This document shows positions 45,255 through 53,279 of a DNA stretch of 64,000 nt, piece by piece (within the stretch, counting starts at the first letter, position 1; each line of letters begins with the position of its first letter). A model generated the notes under the pieces. It was not told the DNA's origin. It did no database searches and saw only the letters and a program-made list of their open reading frames with translations. Where the stretch lies: NCBI GenBank assembly GCA_964646205.1, contig CAZYAZ010000004.1:65490-129489 (forward strand). The letters run 5' to 3'. Source of the DNA: UBA8437 sp964646205. GTDB taxonomy: Bacteria; Planctomycetota; Planctomycetia; Planctomycetales; Planctomycetaceae. A program made the translations under genes and the position numbers.

Positions 45255-48200
45255 ATGCGTGGTGCGATTTTGCTGGGTGTGCTCTTGGTGACCTCACCGG
45301 TGTGGGCTGACGCGTGGTCCGGTTTCGGTGGCACACCGGCTCGCGATCATCGCACCAACGAGTCGTTGGCGACGAGCCTGCACCTGGCCTGGTCTCGCCA
45401 GGCTCGTCATGCTCCCCGTCCGGCGTGGCCGCGTGATGATCGGATGTCATTCGATCGAGCCAGTCGGGTGGCCGTGGTCGACGGTCGGGTGTTCTATGGC
45501 AGTTCCGTCGACGGTCGCCTCCGTTGCCTGGATGCTGAAACCGGCCAGACCCGTTGGACGTTTGCCACTGGCGGGCCGGTCCGATTTGCTCCGGCCATCT
45601 GGCGTGATCGACTGTTTGTGACCAGCGACGACGGTTACCTGTATTGCTTGTCGACCACCGACGGACACTTGATCAAGCGGTGGCGAGGCGGCCCGACCGA
45701 TCAGAGAGTGATGGGCAACGGCCATGTGATCTCTCGCTGGCCAGCCCGGGGAGGTGTGGTCATTGCCGATGGCATTGTTTACTGGGCGGCCGGGATCTGG
45801 CAGTCGGAAGGCATCTTCATCCGGGCACAGCGGGCCGACACCGGCAAACTGGTCTGGCTCAACGACAAGTCTGGTGGCATCGAGATGGCTCAGCCGCACG
45901 GCGGAGCGACGGCCAAGAGCGGTGTGACGGCCCAGGGCCACCTGGTGGTCATCGGCAACAGGTTGCTGGTTCCGACCGGCCGCGCCGTGCCGGCGGTTTT
46001 TGACCGCGGCACCGGGAAGTTCCTGTATTACCGGCTTCAGCAGAACACTCACCGCGGTGCCACCGCCACGATGGGGCACGGGGAAGTCTTCATCAATGGC
46101 GGACTGGCCTATGACCTGGGGGCCGGCGGCCTGTTGAAAGGGCTGGGGGCCGGCAGCGTTGCATCGGCGGGCAAGACACTCTGGCGTGGCAACGGGACGA
46201 CCCTGGAGAACTGGCAACTGACCCAGCGAACCGGAAAGGACCGCAAGGGAAAGCCGGTGACGATTCGTGAATTGAAACAACTGGCGTCGGTTGCCAATGT
46301 TCCCGGGGGACAGGGGCTCCTGGTTGCTGGCGACACGATCGTTTCAGCGGGCGAGGACCAGGTTGTCGTGGTCGATGCGACCGCGGGCCGGGTGGCCTGG
46401 AAACACGCTGTCGAGGGGGTCCCTCGGGACCTGGCCGTTTCCGATGGCCGGTTGTTCGTGGCTACCGACAGTGGTCGGCTGTACTGCTTTGGTGATTCGG
46501 CCGTCACCCGCCCGGTCCACTACACACCCTCCCGTGCCGGTGACGTCCGTGATGACAAGCAGATATCCACGGCTGCGGACCGGATTCTCAAGACCTCCGG
46601 CGTGACCAGTGGTTACTGCGTCGACCTGGGATGCGGTGACGGACAACTGGCCAGCAGGTTGGCCAGGCACAGCGACCTGTTCATCTTTGCCATCGATCCC
46701 GATCCGGCCCAGGTCGCATCGGCTCGCCGTCGCCTGGCTGCCCAGGGTCTGTTGGGACACCGCGTGACCGTCCACCAGGGACAGCTGGAATCGACACAGT
46801 TTCCCAAGTACATCGCCAATCTTGTGGTGTCACAGCGAGTTCTTCTGCGGCAGGCGGACACCACGAAGATTGCGGTGGAGGCGGGGCGGTTGCAGCGACC
46901 CTGGGGTGGTGTCCTGGCTGTCGGGCCGGTGGATGACCTGACGTTTGACACTCGCGAAGGGCTGGCAGATGCCGGGACCTGGAACCACCAGTACTCGACG
47001 CCTGCCAACACCCTGTGCTCGACGGATCCCATCAAGGGGCCGTTGCGAGTCCTGTGGTTTCACGATGTGAATCTGGAACTGCCCAGTCGACACGGTCGGG
47101 CCCCGTCGCCCCTGTTCCACCGTGGCCGGTTGTTCGTCGAGGGGATGGACGCCCTCCGCGGCGTGGATGCCTACAACGGCCGCACGTTGTGGGAGTTCGC
47201 CCTTCCCGGCGTGTTGCACGCTTACAACGCTGACCACATCGTTGGCGTTTCGGGGACGGGAAGTAATTTCTGTGCCAACGGAGACAGTGTTTACGTACGT
47301 CGAAAAGGAGTCTGCTATCGGCTTGATGCCGCAACTGGAAAGGTGCTGGGCACTTTCGTGGCGCCCGCTCATGCCGACGGCAAGAAAGCGCTGTGGGGAC
47401 ATATCGCCTGCGAGAATGGCCTGTTGTTTGGTTCGTTGATCAACGAACAGCACATCGTGAAACATGCCTGGCGACCGGCGGATATGAGCCGACTGTTCAC
47501 CGAATCGAAGACATTCTTCGTGATGGATGCCAAGAGTGGAAAGTTGAAGTGGCGATACGACGCCAAGCGTTCGATCCGTCATAACGCGATCGCGATTGGT
47601 GATGGGCGGGTGTTCTTGATTGATCGAGACCGGGCATTGGGTGACCTGCTCGACGAGAAGGCTGCCCGTCGTGGAACCAAGGATGGCAAACCGCCGGCTC
47701 ATGCTACCGGCGAACTGGTTTGCCTGGATGCGGTCACGGGCAAACCGGCCTGGCAGAACAAGAAGGATATCTTCGGAACGGTACTGGTCTTCAGCCAGCA
47801 GCACGACATGTTGCTGATGAGTTACCAGTCAACGCGGTTCAAGCTGCCCTCGGAAGTGGGGGGGCGGATGGCGGTTTTCCGGGCCAGCGAGGGCTACCGC
47901 GTGTGGGACAAGAAGGTCGACTACATCACCCGGCCGTTGGTCAACGATCGCATGATCATCACACAGCCGGCCCGCCTGGACCTGTTGACCGGAGAGGATG
48001 AACCGTGGTCTTTCAAGCGTTCGTATGGCTGCGGTCAACTGGCCGGCTCGAAGAACCTGTTGTTGTTCCGGTCGGCGACGGTTGGATACGTCGATTTCAC
48101 CCGGAAGGTCGGGACCGAGAACTTTGGTGGAATTCGGCCGGGCTGCTGGGTCAATGCGTTGCCGGCCGGTGGGCTGGTCTTCATCCCCGATGCTTCGGCA

Positions 48201-48287
48201 GGTTGTCGTTGCAGTTACCAGAATCGGTCCTGGGTCGCGTTGCAGGGACCTGAAGAACCCGTGACGCCGGGTCCGGTCGGTCCGTGA
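45255..48287 (+). CDS. Secreted PQQ-like beta-propeller protein with an inserted methyltransferase domain
   Basis: A 1010-residue protein with a signal peptide (RGAILLGVLLVTSPVWADAW). Residues 25-415 are PQQ-like propeller repeats (RLRCLDAETGQTRWTFATGG, YLYCLSTTDG, GRLYCFGDS). Residues about 435-575 form a class I SAM-dependent methyltransferase fold: VDLGCGDGQL at 456 is motif I, IFAIDPDP the acidic motif II. Residues 590-1010 return to propeller repeats (RGVDAYNGRTLWEFALPG, YRLDAATGKVLG, LVCLDAVTGKPAWQN). The ATG at 45255 follows GAAGGAG. The methyltransferase would lie outside the cytoplasm, away from SAM, so it may have changed its role. Substrate unknown. Confidence 0.84.
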   Translation: MRGAILLGVLLVTSPVWADAWSGFGGTPARDHRTNESLATSLHLAWSRQARHAPRPAWPRDDRMSFDRASRVAVVDGRVFYGSSVDGRLRCLDAETGQTRWTFATGGPVRFAPAIWRDRLFVTSDDGYLYCLSTTDGHLIKRWRGGPTDQRVMGNGHVISRWPARGGVVIADGIVYWAAGIWQSEGIFIRAQRADTGKLVWLNDKSGGIEMAQPHGGATAKSGVTAQGHLVVIGNRLLVPTGRAVPAVFDRGTGKFLYYRLQQNTHRGATATMGHGEVFINGGLAYDLGAGGLLKGLGAGSVASAGKTLWRGNGTTLENWQLTQRTGKDRKGKPVTIRELKQLASVANVPGGQGLLVAGDTIVSAGEDQVVVVDATAGRVAWKHAVEGVPRDLAVSDGRLFVATDSGRLYCFGDSAVTRPVHYTPSRAGDVRDDKQISTAADRILKTSGVTSGYCVDLGCGDGQLASRLARHSDLFIFAIDPDPAQVASARRRLAAQGLLGHRVTVHQGQLESTQFPKYIANLVVSQRVLLRQADTTKIAVEAGRLQRPWGGVLAVGPVDDLTFDTREGLADAGTWNHQYSTPANTLCSTDPIKGPLRVLWFHDVNLELPSRHGRAPSPLFHRGRLFVEGMDALRGVDAYNGRTLWEFALPGVLHAYNADHIVGVSGTGSNFCANGDSVYVRRKGVCYRLDAATGKVLGTFVAPAHADGKKALWGHIACENGLLFGSLINEQHIVKHAWRPADMSRLFTESKTFFVMDAKSGKLKWRYDAKRSIRHNAIAIGDGRVFLIDRDRALGDLLDEKAARRGTKDGKPPAHATGELVCLDAVTGKPAWQNKKDIFGTVLVFSQQHDMLLMSYQSTRFKLPSEVGGRMAVFRASEGYRVWDKKVDYITRPLVNDRMIITQPARLDLLTGEDEPWSFKRSYGCGQLAGSKNLLLFRSATVGYVDFTRKVGTENFGGIRPGCWVNALPAGGLVFIPDASAGCRCSYQNRSWVALQGPEEPVTPGPVGP

Positions 48288-48431
48288 GCGATACAATTTG
48301 CCGGGTGTTTGCTCTTGGGGCCTGCGTTGGTTTGAACAATACCGGATTCGTCTGGGCTTGATTCCTCGACCGAGGACCGTTTGGTAGTCTGGAGGTCGAG
48401 GCGTCCGTCTGTGTGCTGAGGATAGCTGCTG

Positions 48432-49367
48432 ATGTGTGGCATCGTGGGACTGTTGATCCGGCGTCCCGAATTGCGCGCCAGGCTGGGGGAATTGGCCGTT
48501 CCGATGCTCGACTGCATGGGTGATCGAGGACCCGATTCGGCCGGGCTGGCCGTTTTCGACTCCAAGCCGAAATCGACTCGCCTGGGTTTCAGCCTGTACT
48601 GGCGCGAGGGAGTGTCGGATTGGGACTCATTGCTTCGGCACCATCGCGAGCGGGGAGATGACGAGGCGACGCTTGAGGAGAACGGTGACAACGGGTTGCT
48701 CTGGACCGAGATGACTCCGCCGGAGGTGGCGACCTGGCTGGGCGAGGCCTGGCCTGGCGTCAGCCTGTTGTCTGCCGGACACAGCATCCGGCTGTTCAAA
48801 GACGAGGGACATCCTCGCGACATCGCGACACGCTATGGATTTGCTTCTTTCTCGGGAACCCATCTGGTTGGTCATACGAGGATGGCCACCGAATCGATGG
48901 TCTCGCCCGCTCACGCTCACCCGTTCACCGCGGGGCAGGACTTTTGCCTGGTGCACAACGGATCGCTGTCGAACCCCAACAGCGTGAGACGCCGGTTGCA
49001 GCGGCAGGGGATCGCCTTTGAAACCGACAATGACACCGAGGCCGGGTGCCGCTACCTGGAGTGGCGGATGCGGGAAGGAGACAGCCTGGAGGAGGCGATC
49101 GAATCTTCGTTTGGGGAACTCGACGGTTTTTTCACGTTCCTGATGGCGACCGACGAGAAGATGGTGCTGGTGCGAGATGCATTCGCCTGTAAGCCGGCGG
49201 TGGTGGCCGAAACGGATGACTACGTGGCCGTGGGATCTGAGTTTCGCGCACTCGCCCATCTGCCGGGCGTGGCCGAAGCGAATGTCTACGAGCCGGCGCC
49301 CAGGGTGATCTACTCGTGGTCGGTGGCCGCGACGGGGGCTCCACAGGCGACGGCGGTGGCCTCATGA
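48432..49367 (+). CDS. mgsA: N-methylglutamate synthase subunit A (class II glutamine amidotransferase)
   Basis: A 311-residue class II amidotransferase of the glutamate-synthase type. Cys2 is the nucleophile (MCGIVGLL). GHTRMATESMVSPAHAHPF and FCLVHNGSLSNPNSV are the Arg and Asn-Gly substrate motifs, and FETDNDTEAGC the Asp motif. Alone it could be GlxB-like. Here it heads eight genes with two further glutamate-synthase-like subunits, a GlnT-like synthetase and four sarcosine-oxidase-like subunits, which is the gene set of the N-methylglutamate pathway. It would release ammonia or methylamine from the glutamyl donor. A GAGGA ribosome site lies 9 bases before the ATG. The ATGA overlap couples it to mgsB. 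Confidence 0.8.
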   Translation: MCGIVGLLIRRPELRARLGELAVPMLDCMGDRGPDSAGLAVFDSKPKSTRLGFSLYWREGVSDWDSLLRHHRERGDDEATLEENGDNGLLWTEMTPPEVATWLGEAWPGVSLLSAGHSIRLFKDEGHPRDIATRYGFASFSGTHLVGHTRMATESMVSPAHAHPFTAGQDFCLVHNGSLSNPNSVRRRLQRQGIAFETDNDTEAGCRYLEWRMREGDSLEEAIESSFGELDGFFTFLMATDEKMVLVRDAFACKPAVVAETDDYVAVGSEFRALAHLPGVAEANVYEPAPRVIYSWSVAATGAPQATAVAS

Positions 49368-50056
49368 GCGACACCCGCACTTTCGATTTGGCCACGGTGA
49401 CCGTGCGGGAATTGAATCAGTTCCTGCACGGAGAGTTGCCCGGGGCCGAGGTTGCACGGGTCAATATCGAAAATCCCAATGGTCGTCACAGCATCGCGGC
49501 GGGACTCGATTGTCCCGTGGAGGTCGAGATACGCGGCCACGCCGGATATTTCATTGCCGGAATGAACAAGCAAGCCAGGGTGACCGTGCAGGGCAATGTT
49601 GGCTGGAGCGTCGGTGAAAACATGATGTCCGGCGAGGTGCGGGTGAACGGGCACGCGAGTGAATCGGCCGGTGCATCGGCTCACGGTGGTCTGCTGGTGA
49701 TAGAGGGTGATGCATCCAGTCGTTGTGCGATTTCTTTGAAGGGAGGCGACGTCGTGGTCGCCGGCGACGTCGGACACTTCTCGGCTTTCATGGCCCAGGC
49801 CGGTACCCTGGTCGTTTGTGGCAACGCCGGGGCGAATCTCGGTGATTCGCTCTACGAGACGGTCATTTATGTCGGTGGGACGATTGACAGCCTGGGGGCA
49901 GATGCCCAGGAGGAGCCGATGGAGTCATCGGACGTGGAGACGTTGAGCGGGCTGCTGTCCGCCTCTGGGATCGAGGCCGATGCCGAGAACTTCCGTCGCG
50001 TTGCGTCGGCCAGGTCGCTTTACCATTGGAATGCGGAAGCTCACCAGGAGTACTAG
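49364..50056 (+). CDS. mgsB: N-methylglutamate synthase subunit B (GXGXG domain)
   Basis: A 230-residue protein of the GXGXG beta-helix type, equal to the C-terminal domain of the large glutamate synthase subunit. Repeats GLDCPVEVEIRGHAGYFIAG, GNVGWSVGENMMSGEVRVNG, GHASESAGASAHGG and GDVVVAGDVGHFSAFMAQAG show the regular glycine ladder. It has no catalytic residues of its own and holds the complex together. ATG at 49364 overlaps the mgsA stop (ATGA); an upstream in-frame start at 49316 is inside mgsA. A gap of 5 bases separates it from mgsC. Confidence 0.82.
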   Translation: MSDTRTFDLATVTVRELNQFLHGELPGAEVARVNIENPNGRHSIAAGLDCPVEVEIRGHAGYFIAGMNKQARVTVQGNVGWSVGENMMSGEVRVNGHASESAGASAHGGLLVIEGDASSRCAISLKGGDVVVAGDVGHFSAFMAQAGTLVVCGNAGANLGDSLYETVIYVGGTIDSLGADAQEEPMESSDVETLSGLLSASGIEADAENFRRVASARSLYHWNAEAHQEY

Positions 50057-50061
50057 GTCGC

Positions 50062-51441
50062 GTGAACAGTCCGTTTGAACAGCTTCCGCAGTCGCCGCAA
50101 CTTGCCGGTGGTCCTGAACAACTCGAGGCGAGTGCGTCGTTTGATGCCGATGTGATGGCTTATATCCGTCGTGCCACCCAGTGCGGGATCTATGACATCC
50201 GTGGCATGGGGGCCAAGCGGCGTTTGCCGACTTTTGATGACCTGGTGTTCCTGACGGCCTCGGCGTCGCGCTATCCGTTGGAGGGCTACCGCGAGCAGTG
50301 CACGTCACGAACCGTGCTTGGTGGCCGATTTGCCAGCAAACCAATTGAACTTGAGATTCCGTTGACGATTGCCGGGATGAGCTTCGGGTCGTTGTCGGCT
50401 TCGGCCAAGGACGCATTGGGACGAGCGGCGTCGGAGATGGGGACCTCGACCACGACCGGGGATGGGGGGATGACGCCCGAGGAGCGACAGTCGTCCAAGA
50501 CACTGGTGTATCAGTGCCTGCCCAGTCGCTACGGTTTCAATCCCGACGATCTGCGACAGGCCGACGCGATTGAGATCGTGATTGGACAGGGGGCCAAGCC
50601 GGGCGGTGGTGGCATGTTGCTGGGGCAGAAGGTCAGTCCCCGGGTGGCGGGAATGCGGACCTTGCCCGAGGGGATTGACCAGCGTTCGGCGTGTCGGCAT
50701 CCCGACTGGACCGGTCCAGATGACCTGGCTATCAAGATCGAAGAACTCCGTGAGATCACCGACTGGGAGAAACCGATCTACGTGAAAATGGGCGCCACGC
50801 GAGTCTTCGACGACGTGAAGTTGGCGGTCAAGGCGGGTGCCGACGTGGTCGTGATCGACGGCATGCAGGGAGGCACGGCGGCGACGCAGCAGGTCTTCAT
50901 CGAGCACACCGGAATCCCCACGCTGGCGGCCTTGCCACAGGCCGTGGCGGCGTTGGAAGAGATGGACATGTCTGAAACAGTCGGGTTGATCATCTCCGGC
51001 GGTATCCGGACGGGTGCTGATGTGGCCAAGGCACTGGCCCTGGGGGCCGATGCGGTTTCGATCGGCCAGGCCGCATTGATTGCCCTGGGCTGCAACAACC
51101 ACTGCCACCACGACGGTTCGGACTGGGTCGATGTGACCGGCGACTATCAGCAGTTGGGCACTGCCCCGGGATACTGTCACCATTGCCAGACCGGTCGTTG
51201 TCCCGTCGGCATTGCTACCCAGGACGAATTGCTCGAACAGCGTCTGTTGCCCGAGACGGCCTCCGAGTGGGTCCGCAACTACCTGCAGGTTGTGAACATG
51301 GAAGTCACCACCCTGGCCCGGGCGTGTGGCAAGTCCGACGTGCACCACCTGGAACGGGAGGATCTTGCTGCGCTGACGGTGGAAGCCGCGGCCATGGCTC
51401 GAGTTCCCCTGGCCGGTACCTCCTGGATCCCTGGCGCGTGA
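50062..51441 (+). CDS. mgsC: N-methylglutamate synthase subunit C (glutamate synthase FMN domain)
   Basis: A 459-residue protein equal to the FMN-binding central domain of glutamate synthase. PLTIAGMSFGSLSASAKDAL, TGDGGMTPEERQSSK, IEIVIGQGAKPGGGGMLLG, the phosphate-binding DVVVIDGMQGGTAATQ, and the Cys-rich CHHCQTGRCPVGIATQ (Fe-S region) are all present. In this gene context it would reductively form N-methylglutamate from glutamate carbon and methylamine nitrogen. GTG at 50062 is chosen from the AGGAG at 50046-50050; an ATG at 50026 lies inside mgsB. Plain glutamate synthesis cannot be excluded from sequence alone. Confidence 0.83.
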   Translation: MNSPFEQLPQSPQLAGGPEQLEASASFDADVMAYIRRATQCGIYDIRGMGAKRRLPTFDDLVFLTASASRYPLEGYREQCTSRTVLGGRFASKPIELEIPLTIAGMSFGSLSASAKDALGRAASEMGTSTTTGDGGMTPEERQSSKTLVYQCLPSRYGFNPDDLRQADAIEIVIGQGAKPGGGGMLLGQKVSPRVAGMRTLPEGIDQRSACRHPDWTGPDDLAIKIEELREITDWEKPIYVKMGATRVFDDVKLAVKAGADVVVIDGMQGGTAATQQVFIEHTGIPTLAALPQAVAALEEMDMSETVGLIISGGIRTGADVAKALALGADAVSIGQAALIALGCNNHCHHDGSDWVDVTGDYQQLGTAPGYCHHCQTGRCPVGIATQDELLEQRLLPETASEWVRNYLQVVNMEVTTLARACGKSDVHHLEREDLAALTVEAAAMARVPLAGTSWIPGA

Positions 51442-51549
51442 CACCGTGACAACCAGGGTTGGGAGTTGATCGGTCGCGTGGCACACGACCACCGCCGCCG
51501 GTAGACTGGGCGTTCACAGCCACACCCAAACGGGGCCCGGAGACCCGCG

Positions 51550-52908
51550 ATGACGACCCGCGAAGAGATCAAGGCACGAATCGAACAGGATGGAATCGAA
51601 TTCCTGCTGGTCCAGTTCGTAGACCTCAACGGCACCGCCAAGGTCAAGATGGTGCCCGCCAGCGAACTGGATGCGTGTATCGATAGCGGGGCCGGATTTG
51701 CTGGTGCGGCGTTGTGGGGGCTGGGACAGGGTCCTCACGATCATGACATGCTCGCCCGGGTCGATCTGGACAGTTACACCCCGTTGCCCTGGAAGGCCAA
51801 CACGGCGAGGCTGGCCGGCAACCTGTTTGTCGACGACGAGCCACACCCCTACTGTGCTCGAACCAACCTGGTGCGGGTGCTCGATGCGGCCCGTGAGAGC
51901 GGTTACGTGTTCAACATCGGGATGGAGCCCGAGCACTTTTTGGTGACCCGGAACGAGGATGGATCGATTTCACCATGGGATCCCGGTGGTGTCGATCACC
52001 TGGAAAAACCCTGCTACGACTTTCGCTCGATGGCTCCGGCGATGGACTACCTGCAGGACCTGACCAGCTCGCTCAATGCGCTCGGGTGGGGTGTTTATCA
52101 GACTGATCACGAGGATGGAAACGGGCAGTACGAGGTCAACTTCGATTACCAGGACGCGTTGACGACTGCTGACCGGATCACGTTCTTCAAGATGGCCAGC
52201 TCGCAGATTGCTGCCAAATACGGGGCGATTGCCACGCACATGCCCAAACCCTTTGCCGATCGAACCGGCAGCGGACTGCATGTGCATTTTCACGTTGCCG
52301 ACGCGGAAACGGGCGGAAACCTGTTCCTGGACGAATCGGATGGACGTGGCCTGGGTCTTTCGCAATTCGCGTACCATTTCCTGGGTGGTGTGCTGGCTCA
52401 TGCTCCGGCACTGATCGCCGTCACCTGTCCGACGGTCAACTGCTACAAGCGATTGAAACTGGCCTCGGGACTCCAGGGCAGCCGATCGGGATTCACCTGG
52501 ACGCCGGCCTTCATCAGTTACGGCGACAACAATCGCACCCAGATGATCCGGACCGCCGGGCCGGGCCATGTCGAGGACCGCACCGTGTCTGCCGGCTGCA
52601 ATCCGTACCTGGGACTCGCTGCCTACCTGGCTGCCGGGCTCGATGGGGTCGAGAACAAGATTGATCCGGGAGAACCGAACCTGGGGAATCTCTACGAGAA
52701 GACGCTGGAGGAGATCACCGGGTCGGGCATCAGCATCCTGCCGCAGTCGCTCGGCGAGTCGCTGTCCGAATTGGAGAAAGACGATGTGGTGCAGGGCGGG
52801 CTGGGAGTGATTGCTGAGGAGTTCATCAAGGTCAAGACCGCCGAACTCCATGTCAGCGAACAACAGGTCACAGCGTGGGAGATCGATCGGTACCTCACCC
52901 TGTTCTAG
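51550..52908 (+). CDS. gmaS: Gamma-glutamylmethylamide synthetase (GlnT-like glutamine synthetase)
   Basis: A 452-residue GlnT/type III glutamine-synthetase-like ligase, the length of known GmaS. FVDLNGTAKVKMVPASEL near the start, HEDGNGQYEVNFDYQDAL and MPKPFADRTGSGLHVHFHV (metal/glutamate site), NCYKRLKLASGLQGS and NPYLGLAAYLAAGLDG are family landmarks. GmaS joins glutamate and methylamine using ATP; GlnT paralogues use ammonia. The position between the synthase and dehydrogenase genes favours GmaS, but sequence alone does not settle the substrate. The 108-base gap before it could hold a promoter; no sigma-54 site fits. Confidence 0.78.
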   Translation: MTTREEIKARIEQDGIEFLLVQFVDLNGTAKVKMVPASELDACIDSGAGFAGAALWGLGQGPHDHDMLARVDLDSYTPLPWKANTARLAGNLFVDDEPHPYCARTNLVRVLDAARESGYVFNIGMEPEHFLVTRNEDGSISPWDPGGVDHLEKPCYDFRSMAPAMDYLQDLTSSLNALGWGVYQTDHEDGNGQYEVNFDYQDALTTADRITFFKMASSQIAAKYGAIATHMPKPFADRTGSGLHVHFHVADAETGGNLFLDESDGRGLGLSQFAYHFLGGVLAHAPALIAVTCPTVNCYKRLKLASGLQGSRSGFTWTPAFISYGDNNRTQMIRTAGPGHVEDRTVSAGCNPYLGLAAYLAAGLDGVENKIDPGEPNLGNLYEKTLEEITGSGISILPQSLGESLSELEKDDVVQGGLGVIAEEFIKVKTAELHVSEQQVTAWEIDRYLTLF

Positions 52909-52961
52909 GGCACGTGCCAGGACGAGACAGACAAGGACGGACGAGAGACTGTGTTCTCTCG
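52909..52961. promoter_or_regulatory. Palindrome and hairpin between gmaS and mgdB
   Basis: A perfect 10-base palindrome, GGCACGTGCC, starts right after the gmaS stop (52909-52918). A hairpin follows: CGAGAGA at 52942-52948 pairs with TCTCTCG at 52955-52961 around six bases. The mgdB ribosome site AGGAG lies at 52971-52975. Lying between the synthase half and the dehydrogenase half of the cluster, these could tune expression or stabilise the mRNA. This is inference from symmetry and place only. Confidence 0.4.
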
Positions 52962-52985
52962 CGGCGAACAAGGAGAGCTAACGGC

Positions 52986-53279
52986 GTGTCGTTGATGATT
53001 CCGTGTCCACATTGCGAGCGACGTCCGGCTGGAGAATTCCACTTTGGTGGCCCGGTCCAGGAACGGCCGCAGCCGGATGCAGCGACCGACCAGTGGATTG
53101 CCTACACCTACGACCAGCCGAATCGCAGAGCGGTTCAGTGGGAGTGGTGGTTTCACCGTGGAGCCTGCCGGCAGTGGTTCCTGGTCCAACGTGACACCCG
53201 AACCAATCAGGTGCTGGACTCGGTCCTGCCAGGTGCGGCAATGACCGGGACACCAGAAAGCGGGGGTGGTGATGAGTAG
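52986..53279 (+). CDS. mgdB: N-methylglutamate dehydrogenase subunit B (SoxD-like, delta)
   Basis: A 97-residue protein equal to the delta subunit of tetrameric sarcosine oxidase. The zinc-binding pattern is intact: IPCPHCERRP at the start, then a His/Cys pair in WWFHRGACRQWF, followed by the family-typical VQRDTRTNQVLDS. It is a structural, zinc-binding subunit. GTG at 52986 sits 10 bases after AGGAG and is preferred; ATG at 52995 is the alternative. It overlaps mgdC by 8 bases. Confidence 0.8.
   Translation: MSLMIPCPHCERRPAGEFHFGGPVQERPQPDAATDQWIAYTYDQPNRRAVQWEWWFHRGACRQWFLVQRDTRTNQVLDSVLPGAAMTGTPESGGGDE

Noticed and set aside
51442..51549. TGGCAC-containing stretch before gmaS as a possible sigma-54 promoter
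   Set aside because: The spacing between the GG and GC elements does not match the -24/-12 pattern, and no activator gene lies nearby.
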